Below are positions 1-6,832 of a stretch of 13,400 bases of DNA, one piece after another (the stretch's first letter is position 1; each line of letters begins with the position of its first letter). This DNA is from Gammaproteobacteria bacterium (GTDB taxonomy: Bacteria; Pseudomonadota; Gammaproteobacteria; Pseudomonadales; M0112): positions 1 through 13,400 of the forward strand of contig SBFY01000113.1 in assembly GCA_006227085.1 (NCBI GenBank), written 5' to 3'. The notes below the pieces were generated by a model. That model ran no database searches. It saw only the letters and a list, made by a program, of their open reading frames with translations, and was not told where the DNA came from. The position numbers and the translations under genes were made by a program.

Positions 1-636
1 GGCATCACGGTAGGTGAATGGCAGGGCACGAAGGTGGCTTTCCTGCCGCGTCATGGCAATCCGCATGTGATCCCGCCACATGCCATCAATTACCGAGCCA
101 ACATCTGGGCACTCAAGGAGTTGGGTGTGACCGGGATCATCGCCATCAATACCGTCGGTGGTATCCACCCCGATTGCAGTGCTGGCAGGCTTGTGGTTGT
201 TGATGATGTGATTGATTACACATGGGGTCGTGAGCATACGTACCATGATGGCAACAGTGGCACGCTCGAGCACGTGGACTTGAGTGAGCCCTATGACGCC
301 GCGCTACGCCAGCGGCTGGTCAATGCAGTGAAGGTTGCGGGTCTCGATTGCCGTACCCGTGGGGTGTATGCCGCCACGCAGGGGCCGCGACTGGAAACGC
401 CCGCTGAAATCCGCCGCCTCAAGCAGGATGGTTGCGATGTGGTCGGGATGACCGGCATGCCGGAAGTGGCGCTGGCGCGTGAACTCGCGATTCCTTACGC
501 CTGTATTTGCCTGGTGGTGAATCCGGCAGCCGGCTTGAGTGATGAGCCCATCACGATGGACGCCATTCATGAAGTGTTGCAGGTTGGTGCGGGTCAAATC
601 GTGCAGGTGTTGTCAGCGTTCTTGTCAGCGTCTTGA
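1..636 (+). CDS. mtiP: S-methyl-5'-thioinosine phosphorylase (PNP/MTAP family), 5' end cut by window
   Basis: The frame is open from base 1, so the N-terminus lies outside the window; 211 codons and a TGA stop are visible. The protein belongs to the MTAP/PNP family of trimeric nucleoside phosphorylases, shown by the FLPRHG...H.IPPH..NYRAN segment, the AINTVGGI loop, the TQGPRLETPAEIR motif and GMTGMPEVALARE. In true methylthioadenosine phosphorylases the segment after the last motif carries Asp residues that recognise the 6-amino group. Here it reads LVVNPAAG, with Asn at 520-522, as in 6-oxopurine enzymes and in P. aeruginosa PA3004, which cleaves methylthioinosine to hypoxanthine and methylthioribose-1-phosphate. 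The expected cytoplasmic role is salvage of methylthioadenosine from polyamine and homoserine-lactone synthesis after deamination. General PNP or MTAP activity is the alternative. Its 3' end overlaps convergent csiV by 12 bases. Confidence 0.88.
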   Translation, partial: GITVGEWQGTKVAFLPRHGNPHVIPPHAINYRANIWALKELGVTGIIAINTVGGIHPDCSAGRLVVVDDVIDYTWGREHTYHDGNSGTLEHVDLSEPYDAALRQRLVNAVKVAGLDCRTRGVYAATQGPRLETPAEIRRLKQDGCDVVGMTGMPEVALARELAIPYACICLVVNPAAGLSDEPITMDAIHEVLQVGAGQIVQVLSAFLSAS

Positions 637-1575
637 GCTTGCACCACTGTCAACGGGTGTAACCCGCACAATCACCCCGAACAAGGGGTGATCAATGTAA
701 TGCAATTCGCCGCTGCGCATCTTGCGGCTCTGGTCGAGCAGGGCGATACGGTCAGGCCGTGCCGGTGCAAACCAGTCCAGGTCACTCCAGTTGTCATCGA
801 GTTCGTCGTCTGCAGGCATTGCCCCTGTGTCAGTATCCCCAGTGGGTTCGTCAGCGCTTGCCGTGTCATTGGTGAGCATCCCGGCTGGCATGACGTCATT
901 GCTGGTGCTTGTCTCCGTGGATACATCGGTCGGCTCAATCGCTGGTGGTTCGGCTTTCGGTGGCTGCGGTAGCAAGGGCAGCGAAGGCCAGTCTTCTTCG
1001 GTGGTCTCTGTTTCACCGGTGTAATCGGTGAAGCGTGACAACCACAGGCGGGCATGGGCGTGCAGGTAACGTTCGCGACGCACGCTGATACTGCCTTCCA
1101 GTTCATGGTGTTGGCCGAAGACCTCGCCACCACGAATCACGATTGCAACGGGAGTGGCGTCACGCGGAATGGGTTGGTTCCATGCGGTCATCGCCAGTAC
1201 ACGGTAGTAGCGGCTGCGCTGCATGCGATCCGCGGCTTGTTCGAATTCAGGGCTGTATGGTTTGAGTTCGGTGAACAGCAGCGGGCCTGCTGCGACAGGT
1301 GGCTGGGATTCGCTGGTCGTTGTGTCGTTGCCTGCTGCCGTGGGTTCGCTGGCAGGCGTGAGCGCACGAATGGAGGCCGGTACCGGCAACTTGCGTGGCG
1401 GCAGCCATAACTCGCTGGCTTCATCGACCGGGTTGCTGTTGGCAAACACCAGCACTTCCACACGATAAATGGCCGCATCGGCAGCGGTTTCCTCCGGCTC
1501 CATGTCATCAATGGCATACGCTGCCATGGCAGTCCATGACAGCAGGGCGGCGAACAGGGCTGGCAATGTTTTCAT
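625..1575 (-). CDS. csiV: CsiV-family peptidoglycan-binding protein, secreted
   Basis: The protein has 316 residues from the ATG at 1575-1573. This start is preferred over an upstream in-frame ATG at 1644 because it opens a clean signal peptide (MKTLPALFAALLSWTAMAAYA, likely cleaved after AYA) and forms an ATGA overlap with the mfd stop. The mature part begins with a conserved YRVEVLVFA strand. A folded block follows with YYRVLAMTAWNQP, IVIRGG and HELEGSISVRRERYLHAHARLWLS, and the C-terminus has RKMRSGELHYIDHPLFGVIVRVTPV, the hallmark of this family. Two low-complexity Pro/Thr/Ser/Asp-rich linkers lie between these blocks. In Vibrio cholerae CsiV binds peptidoglycan in the periplasm and supports PBP1A/LpoA wall synthesis, and it sits next to mfd there too, as I recall. 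Only a weak AAGG-like ribosome site is visible, so translation probably depends on coupling to mfd. The family assignment is from recalled motifs and synteny. Confidence 0.8.
   Translation of the reverse strand: MKTLPALFAALLSWTAMAAYAIDDMEPEETAADAAIYRVEVLVFANSNPVDEASELWLPPRKLPVPASIRALTPASEPTAAGNDTTTSESQPPVAAGPLLFTELKPYSPEFEQAADRMQRSRYYRVLAMTAWNQPIPRDATPVAIVIRGGEVFGQHHELEGSISVRRERYLHAHARLWLSRFTDYTGETETTEEDWPSLPLLPQPPKAEPPAIEPTDVSTETSTSNDVMPAGMLTNDTASADEPTGDTDTGAMPADDELDDNWSDLDWFAPARPDRIALLDQSRKMRSGELHYIDHPLFGVIVRVTPVDSGASSRR
671..692. repeat. Perfect inverted repeat near the csiV 3' end, downstream of mtiP
   Basis: ATCACCCC (671-678) and GGGGTGAT (685-692) form an 8-base-pair stem with a 6-base gap. 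A smaller repeat, CGGGT/ACCCG (654-666), lies just before it. Both fall within the csiV C-terminal codons and 17-56 bases beyond the mtiP stop. No T-run follows on either strand, so it is not a classical terminator, but it may form the 3' end of mtiP mRNA. Confidence 0.4.
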
Positions 1576-4500
1576 GCGCGTTTGGCCTTGGCAGGTTGGC
1601 TGGGTTGCAGGCGATCGAGTAACCGGTGGCATTGCTGGAAACAATCGCTGGCATCCTTGGGGACAGTTTTCCAGAGCAATTGCTGCGCGTCCAGCAGTCG
1701 CCAGTGCGCCGGCTCTTTCTGGATCAGGTCAACCAGGGTGATCGGGTCGACCCGTGTGTCCTGGCCGAAATGGCAGCGAATGCCCTGACCGGTCACTTCC
1801 AGCTTGCGAATGCCCAATTGCTGGCAGCGCGCCTTGATGTGGGCAATGGCGAACAGGTGCTTGACGGGCTCGGGTAATAAGCCGAAGCGGTCGATCATTT
1901 CGACTTGCAAGGCTTCCATCGCTGCTTCGCTGGCGCCGGCTTCGGCAATGCGGCGGTACAGTTGCAAACGGGTCTGGATATCCGGCACCCACTGGTCGGG
2001 AATGATGGCCCCATGCGGGAACACAAATTCCGGGCCAGCATCCAGCGTGGTTTCCAGTCGCAGGTCTTCGCCATTTTTAATGGCGGTCACGGCGCGCTGC
2101 ATCATCTCCAGGTACAAGGAGAGGCCGACCGATTCGATCTGGCCGCTTTGCTCGTCGCCCAGCAATTCACCGGCACCACGGATTTCCATGTCCTGTGAAG
2201 CCAGCAGGAAACCGGCCCCCAGGTCCTCGGCCTGGGCAATGGCATCGAGACGCTTTTCGGCATCGCGGGTGAGGTTGCGGAAATCCGGTACCAATAAATA
2301 CGCATACGCCTGGTGGTGGGAGCGACCGACGCGGCCGCGTAATTGATGCAGCTGCGCAAGGCCGAAACGATCGGCCCGGTCGATCAGGATGGTGTTGGCA
2401 TTGGGCACATCAATGCCGGTTTCAATGATGGTGGAACACACCAGCACACTGAAACGGCGGTGGTAGAAATCCGCCATCACGCGCTCGAGTTCGCGTTCGC
2501 CCATTTGCCCGTGACCGATGCCGACGGTGGTTTCCGGCACCAGTTTCTGTAAATCCGCAGCGGCGCGTTCGATGGAATCGACATCGTTGTGCAGGTAATA
2601 GACCTGGCCGCCACGCAGGATCTCGCGCAAGATCGCTTCACGCACGAGTTTGCGGTCATGCTGGCGCACGAACGTGCGGATGGTCAGCCGCTTGGCTGGT
2701 GGTGTGGCGATGATCGACAAATCCCGCAGCCCGGAGAACGCCATGTTCAGGGTGCGCGGGATGGGTGTGGCGGTCAGCGTGAGGATGTCGACACCAGCAC
2801 GCAGGGCCTTGATCTTTTCCTTGTGGCGAACGCCGAAGCGGTGTTCTTCATCGACCACCAGCAGGCCCAGCCGTGCAAAGCGGATGTCGGGTTGCAACAG
2901 GCGATGGGTGCCAATGACGATATCCACCTTGCCGGCTTCGATGTCGGCCAGCACGGCGGCCTGCTCCTTGGCCGTGCGGAAACGCGACAGCACTTCCACC
3001 CGCACAGGCCAGTGTGCAAAGCGGTCACGGAAGGTTTCGAAATGCTGCTGTGCGAGCAGGGTGGTGGGCACCAGCATGGAGACCTGGAAGCCGTTATGCA
3101 CGGCCACGAATGCCGCCCGCAAGGCGACCTCGGTCTTGCCGAAACCGACATCGCCGCAGACGAGGCGATCCATCGAGCGGGCCGCGGCGAGATCTTCCAG
3201 CACGGCATCAATCGCGCCCATCTGGTCGGCCGTTTCCTCGAACGGGAAACCTTCGCTGAATTGCTCCAGGGCATCGACCGGAACCGGCATCGCAATACCG
3301 CCGCGGGCTTCCCGCTGGGCTTGCAAGGCCAGGAGTTCGGCAGCCACATCACGCGCCTTGTTGAAGGCTTTTTCGCGCGCTTTCTGCCACTGCTCGCTGC
3401 CGAGTTTGTGCAGTGGTGCGTGTTCCGGGTCCTGGCCGCTATAAGGCGCGAGCAGGGCGAGGTCAGTCACCGGCACATACAGCTTGGTGTTGTCTGCGTA
3501 GTGCAGCATCACGAATTCCTGTGTGATCCCGCCCACGGTGATGCGTTCCAGTCCCTGGTAACGACCCACACCGTGTTGCAGGTGCACGACAGGCGCTCCG
3601 GGGCGCAATTCGGCCAGGTCGCGGAAGGGTGTCTCGTGCAGTTCGCTGCTTTTTTCACGCCGCCGGCGTTGCAGCACGCGTGCACCGAACAAGGCACTTT
3701 CGGTCAGCAGCAGGACGGCCTGTTGTTGCAGCAGGAAACCCTGCTCCAGCGGGAATACCGTGATGCAGTGACGGGCGTCGTGCTGCAGGAATGCCTGCCA
3801 GTCAGCGACAGCGACCAAGGGGATGCCATGCTGCGCCAGCTGTTCGAGCAGGATCTGCTGGCGCCCGGCTGAATCGGCGCAGAGCAGGGTGCGTTCGGGC
3901 TGCTTGTGGAGTAATTGCGCCAGCCGTTCATAGCGTGAGCCCGCGCCTTCCGGCAGTGCCGGTGCCGTGATGGCTGGCAGGGCTGCCGGTGCGCCGTCCG
4001 CTTCCATGCGGATGAGCGGGAACGCCTTGCAGGCGCTGAAAAACTGTTCCGGTTTCAGGAACAGGCGCTCGGGCGGTAAGGCCGGGTAGCGCAGGTCACC
4101 CTCGCGTGCCGCATGGCGCTCCAGCACCTCGGCCTGGAACTGGTCAGCCGCTGGCCCGGTGCCTGAGAGCATCGCCACCGTCGTCCCGGCCGGCATCAAC
4201 GCCAGCAATCCCTGGCAGGGGTCGGGGTAAAAGAACGGCAGGTAGCTTTCAGCGCCCGGCACCGGCAGTCCGGCACTGATGTCGCGATATACCGGGCTGT
4301 CGCGGTAATCGGCCCCCAGTTCGTGGTGCCAGTGTTCGCGGAAGCAGGCAATGGCGGATTCCGTCAATGGGTACTCGCGTGCCGGCAGCAGTTCAATCCG
4401 CTCCAGTTTGTCGAGGCTGCGCTGGGTTTCCGGGTCAAAGGTGCGCAGGCTGTCGATGCGGTCATCATCCAGGTCGATGCGCAGCGGCGTCGCCGAGCCC

Positions 4501-5042
4501 ATCGGGAACACATCCAGCAAGGCGCCACGGGCGGCAAATTCACCGTGCTCGTACACGGTATCCACAGCCCGGTAACCGGAGCGGGTGAGGTTACGGCGCA
4601 GGTCGTCCAGCCCCAGTCGTTGTCCGCGCTGCAGCAGGAAGACCTCACCCAGCAGGCGGGATACCGGCGGTAGCAGCTGCAGGGCGGTATGGATGGCGCA
4701 GACCACAATTGCGCCGGGCGGGCATTGGTGGTGCAGCCGGTGCAGGGTCTTCAGGCGCTGGGAAACAATATCCTGGTGCGGGGAAAACACATCGTAGGGA
4801 AGGATTTCCCAATCCGGGAAGCGCAGGATGCGGTCATGGCTTGCCGGTGGCAGGAAAAACCGCAAGGCGTCTTCCAGCTGGTCAGCGGCCGGGTTGTTGG
4901 GGGTGAGGGCGAGTACCGGCTGCCCATGGGCCAGCGATAACTGGCTGATGGCGAGTGCTGCGGTGCTGGTGCCCAGCCCATGCCAGGTGGTGTGCTGGCC
5001 GGCGACGGGTAAGGCAGGCAAGGTCAGGGAAATTTCAGGCAC
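1572..5042 (-). CDS. mfd: Transcription-repair coupling factor Mfd
   Basis: A complete 1156-residue protein, close to the 1148 of E. coli Mfd. It releases RNA polymerase stalled at DNA lesions and recruits UvrA. Domains in order: a UvrB-like module (about 1-340, with FPDWEILPYDVFSPHQDIVSQRL and VDTVYEHGEFAARGALLDVFPMGS), the RNA-polymerase-interacting CarD-like domain from about residue 480 (PGAPVVHLQHGVGRYQGL), the RecG-like translocase (about 570-950) and the C-terminal TRCF domain (about 1000-1156). The Walker A motif GFGKTE has Lys636. Walker B is DEEH at 731-734, matching the E. coli K634 and E730 positions. TATPIPRTL and QLRGRVGRSHHQAYAYL are intact. The start is GTG at 5042 (MPEISLTLPA); no strong ribosome site precedes it. 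The stop overlaps the csiV ATG by four bases, giving an mfd-csiV operon. Confidence 0.97.
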   Translation of the reverse strand: MPEISLTLPALPVAGQHTTWHGLGTSTAALAISQLSLAHGQPVLALTPNNPAADQLEDALRFFLPPASHDRILRFPDWEILPYDVFSPHQDIVSQRLKTLHRLHHQCPPGAIVVCAIHTALQLLPPVSRLLGEVFLLQRGQRLGLDDLRRNLTRSGYRAVDTVYEHGEFAARGALLDVFPMGSATPLRIDLDDDRIDSLRTFDPETQRSLDKLERIELLPAREYPLTESAIACFREHWHHELGADYRDSPVYRDISAGLPVPGAESYLPFFYPDPCQGLLALMPAGTTVAMLSGTGPAADQFQAEVLERHAAREGDLRYPALPPERLFLKPEQFFSACKAFPLIRMEADGAPAALPAITAPALPEGAGSRYERLAQLLHKQPERTLLCADSAGRQQILLEQLAQHGIPLVAVADWQAFLQHDARHCITVFPLEQGFLLQQQAVLLLTESALFGARVLQRRRREKSSELHETPFRDLAELRPGAPVVHLQHGVGRYQGLERITVGGITQEFVMLHYADNTKLYVPVTDLALLAPYSGQDPEHAPLHKLGSEQWQKAREKAFNKARDVAAELLALQAQREARGGIAMPVPVDALEQFSEGFPFEETADQMGAIDAVLEDLAAARSMDRLVCGDVGFGKTEVALRAAFVAVHNGFQVSMLVPTTLLAQQHFETFRDRFAHWPVRVEVLSRFRTAKEQAAVLADIEAGKVDIVIGTHRLLQPDIRFARLGLLVVDEEHRFGVRHKEKIKALRAGVDILTLTATPIPRTLNMAFSGLRDLSIIATPPAKRLTIRTFVRQHDRKLVREAILREILRGGQVYYLHNDVDSIERAAADLQKLVPETTVGIGHGQMGERELERVMADFYHRRFSVLVCSTIIETGIDVPNANTILIDRADRFGLAQLHQLRGRVGRSHHQAYAYLLVPDFRNLTRDAEKRLDAIAQAEDLGAGFLLASQDMEIRGAGELLGDEQSGQIESVGLSLYLEMMQRAVTAIKNGEDLRLETTLDAGPEFVFPHGAIIPDQWVPDIQTRLQLYRRIAEAGASEAAMEALQVEMIDRFGLLPEPVKHLFAIAHIKARCQQLGIRKLEVTGQGIRCHFGQDTRVDPITLVDLIQKEPAHWRLLDAQQLLWKTVPKDASDCFQQCHRLLDRLQPSQPAKAKRA

Positions 5043-5101
5043 AGGCAGTCGCCAGGATCAGCAAACGCGGCATTTTAACACCAGTCAAACAAGGCGTCCG
5101 T

Positions 5102-5123
5102 ACCGCCATCACAGGGCGGTTTT
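5102..5123 (+). repeat. GC-rich inverted repeat with T-tail between mfd and gap
   Basis: ACCGCC (5102-5107) pairs with GGCGGT (5115-5120) across a 7-base gap, and the last T continues into a run of four T (5120-5123). On the plus strand this resembles a short rho-independent terminator upstream of the gap promoter, but no plus-strand gene ends here. It could block antisense transcription leaving mfd or act as a protein-binding palindrome. The stem is short. Confidence 0.3.
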
Positions 5124-5127
5124 CCGG

Positions 5128-5156
5128 TTGCGTTGTGGGGGGTAAGCGAAGATAAT
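5128..5156 (+). promoter_or_regulatory. Candidate sigma-70 promoter for gap
   Basis: The -10 element GATAAT (5151-5156) matches the consensus at five of six positions. It lies 17 bases after TTGCGT (5128-5133), which has only the TTG half of a -35 box. Transcription would start near 5163 and leave a leader of about 60 bases before the gap start codon. Spacing and position are good but the -35 is weak, so this is an inference from sequence only. Confidence 0.45.
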
Positions 5157-5209
5157 AAGCGCCGCTCGAAGACCCTGTTTTTGATCATTTTTGCTTATCC
5201 AGCCTATCC

Positions 5210-5215
5210 AAGGGG
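5210..5215 (+). promoter_or_regulatory. Ribosome binding site that sets the gap start
   Basis: AAGGGG ends 8 bases before GTG at 5224. That GTG opens with MTDKRKRPKPNDYFADWKEREALAE, resembling the N-terminus of long-form GAPDH proteins. Possible earlier in-frame starts (TTG 5191, GTG 5215) lie before or inside this site and are therefore less likely. Confidence 0.6.
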
Positions 5216-5223
5216 TGTACCGC

Positions 5224-6699
5224 GTGACCGACAAGCGTAAACGACCCAAGCCGAACGATTATTTTGCCGACTGGAAAGAACGCGAAGCCCTGGCCGAGGG
5301 CATGATCCCGCTGGTGGGCAAGCTCTACCGCCAGAACAACGTCAAAACCTATATCTATGGTCGTCCGCTGGCAGCCCAGTCGGTCATCAATATCATGAAG
5401 AACCACCGCTATGTGCGGGAGGTTGAGCACAACGAGCTGTCCGAATTCGAAACCTTCCCGGTATTACAGGCGCTGGCCGCACTGGATTTTGGCCCGGCCC
5501 ATGTCGATGTTGGCCGTCTCGCCGTCAAATACGAAGAGAGTGGCAAGAAGGTTGCAGTTGCCGAATTCGTGAAGCAGGAAATGGCGCCCTTGCTGGGCTC
5601 CAACACCAAGCCACTGGACAAGCCGCAGGATGTGGTCCTGTACGGGTTTGGCCGCATTGGTCGCCTGATGGCACGCCTGCTGGTCGAGAAAACCGGTGGT
5701 GGTGACGTGCTGCGCTTGCGCGCGATCGTGGTTCGCCGTGGCCAGGACGGTATCGCTGACATCATCAAGCGTGCCAGCCTGCTGCGCCGTGACTCGGTAC
5801 ATGGCCCGTTCCAGGGCACCATCCGGGTGGATGAAGACACCAATTCGATCGTTGCCAATGGCAATGAAATCCGCATCATTTATTCCGATGCGCCGGATAC
5901 CGTCGATTACACCGCGTATGGCATCAGCGATGCCATCGTGATTGATAACACCGGCAAATGGCGTGATATGGATGGCCTCAGCAAGCACCTGAAAGCCAAA
6001 GGCGTCTCCAAGGTGTTGCTGACTGCACCGGGCAAAGGCGATATGAAAAATATCGTGTTCGGTATCAACGACAATATCATCCAGCCTTCTGACACCATCA
6101 TTTCTGCCGCTTCCTGTACCACCAATGCGATCACGCCGCCGCTGAAGGCGATGGCTGATGAGTTCGGCGTCTTGTCAGGCCATGTTGAAACCGTACATGC
6201 CTATACCAATGACCAGAACCTGATCGACAACTACCACAAAGCCAATCGTCGTGGCCGCAGTGCAGCCCTGAACATGGTGATCACCGAAACCGGTGCCGTG
6301 AAAGCCGTGGCCAAGGTGTTGCCGGAAATGGCCGGCAAGCTGACGGGCAACGCGATTCGTGTGCCGACCCCGGATGTGTCATTGGCCATCCTGAACCTGA
6401 AGCTCGGCCGTGCCGTGACGCGCGAAGAAGTGAATGAATACATGCGCAAGATGGCGCTGCATTCACCGCTGCGCAAGCAGATCGACTACACCAACTCACC
6501 GGAAGTGGTGTCCAGTGATTTCATTGGCACGCGTACCGCTTGCATCATTGATTCCGAGGCCACCATCGTGAATGGTGACAGCGTGGTGCTGTACGCCTGG
6601 TACGACAACGAGTTTGGTTATGCCTGCCAGGTGCACCGTGTGCTCGAGAAAATGGCGGGTGTGCGTTATTTGCGTTATCCGGAAGATTCCCAGGACTGA
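5224..6699 (+). CDS. gap: Glyceraldehyde-3-phosphate dehydrogenase, long form with N-terminal extension
   Basis: The protein has 491 residues from the GTG start, against about 330 for ordinary GAPDH. The excess is an N-terminal block of about 135 residues (ADWKEREALAEGMIPLVGKLY.. to NTKPLDKPQD) with no recognised fold. After it comes the Rossmann motif YGFGRIGR (Tyr140-Arg147). The catalytic centre is SAASCTTNA with nucleophile Cys298, and the general base is His325 in ETVHAYTNDQ. Phosphate-site motifs RGRSAALNMV and AIRVPTPDVS and the terminal WYDNEFGY are conserved, so it is expected to be a phosphorylating GAPDH acting in glycolysis or gluconeogenesis. Two features differ from the classical enzyme: the second Rossmann strand ends IVVRRG (Arg171-Arg172) rather than in an acidic residue, and the ESTG loop is DNTG. 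Similar proteins sit beside mfd in Pseudomonas (recalled as PA3001). Cofactor preference cannot be fixed from sequence. Confidence 0.92.
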   Translation: MTDKRKRPKPNDYFADWKEREALAEGMIPLVGKLYRQNNVKTYIYGRPLAAQSVINIMKNHRYVREVEHNELSEFETFPVLQALAALDFGPAHVDVGRLAVKYEESGKKVAVAEFVKQEMAPLLGSNTKPLDKPQDVVLYGFGRIGRLMARLLVEKTGGGDVLRLRAIVVRRGQDGIADIIKRASLLRRDSVHGPFQGTIRVDEDTNSIVANGNEIRIIYSDAPDTVDYTAYGISDAIVIDNTGKWRDMDGLSKHLKAKGVSKVLLTAPGKGDMKNIVFGINDNIIQPSDTIISAASCTTNAITPPLKAMADEFGVLSGHVETVHAYTNDQNLIDNYHKANRRGRSAALNMVITETGAVKAVAKVLPEMAGKLTGNAIRVPTPDVSLAILNLKLGRAVTREEVNEYMRKMALHSPLRKQIDYTNSPEVVSSDFIGTRTACIIDSEATIVNGDSVVLYAWYDNEFGYACQVHRVLEKMAGVRYLRYPEDSQD

Positions 6700-6832
6700 G
6701 AACGGCCACAGGCAGCACACCGTGCTGCCGATAACGATAACAGGCAGTTCAGGCCATGAAGGCCACAAAACGATATGCCGGCTTTATGCCGGCACAACTG
6801 TTTAGTAGGGTTGAGAGGCGGTTTGACCGATT
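6700..6832 (+). promoter_or_regulatory. gap-nqrA intergenic leader with stacked inverted repeats
   Basis: This 133-base stretch holds three inverted repeats in a row: GGCAGCAC/GTGCTGCC (6711-6729, 8 base pairs, 3-base gap), GGCC/GGCC (6752-6764, 5-base gap) and TGCCGGC/GCCGGCA (6776-6794, 7 base pairs, loop TTTAT). None is followed by a proper T-run, so they are not textbook rho-independent terminators. They could stabilise the gap mRNA 3' end, attenuate read-through into nqr, or shape the nqr leader. I see no convincing nqr promoter, so the operon may be read from an undetected promoter here or by read-through from gap. Confidence 0.55.

Larger units (their letters stand above)
5043..5223. 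promoter_or_regulatory. Divergent mfd/gap intergenic region
   Basis: This 181-base region separates the leftward mfd start from the rightward gap start, so promoters for both should lie here or just inside the genes. It contains a plausible gap promoter (5128-5156), a GC-rich inverted repeat (5102-5120) followed by four T on the plus strand, and the gap ribosome site. I found no convincing -35/-10 pair facing mfd. The minus strand holds an AT-rich TTAAAAT next to an ATG at 5073, which opens a 12-codon frame overlapping the mfd GTG. Confidence 0.6.

Noticed and set aside
1576..1644. Longer csiV start at 1644 (ATG)
   Set aside because: It adds 23 residues before a complete signal peptide and lies fully inside mfd. 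The ATG at 1575 forms an ATGA overlap with the mfd stop.
2589..3872. A 427-codon open frame on the plus strand antisense to mfd
   Set aside because: It lies wholly inside mfd, whose protein is conserved throughout. The translation is His/Gln-rich without recognisable motifs, as expected from the reverse frame of a GC-rich gene.
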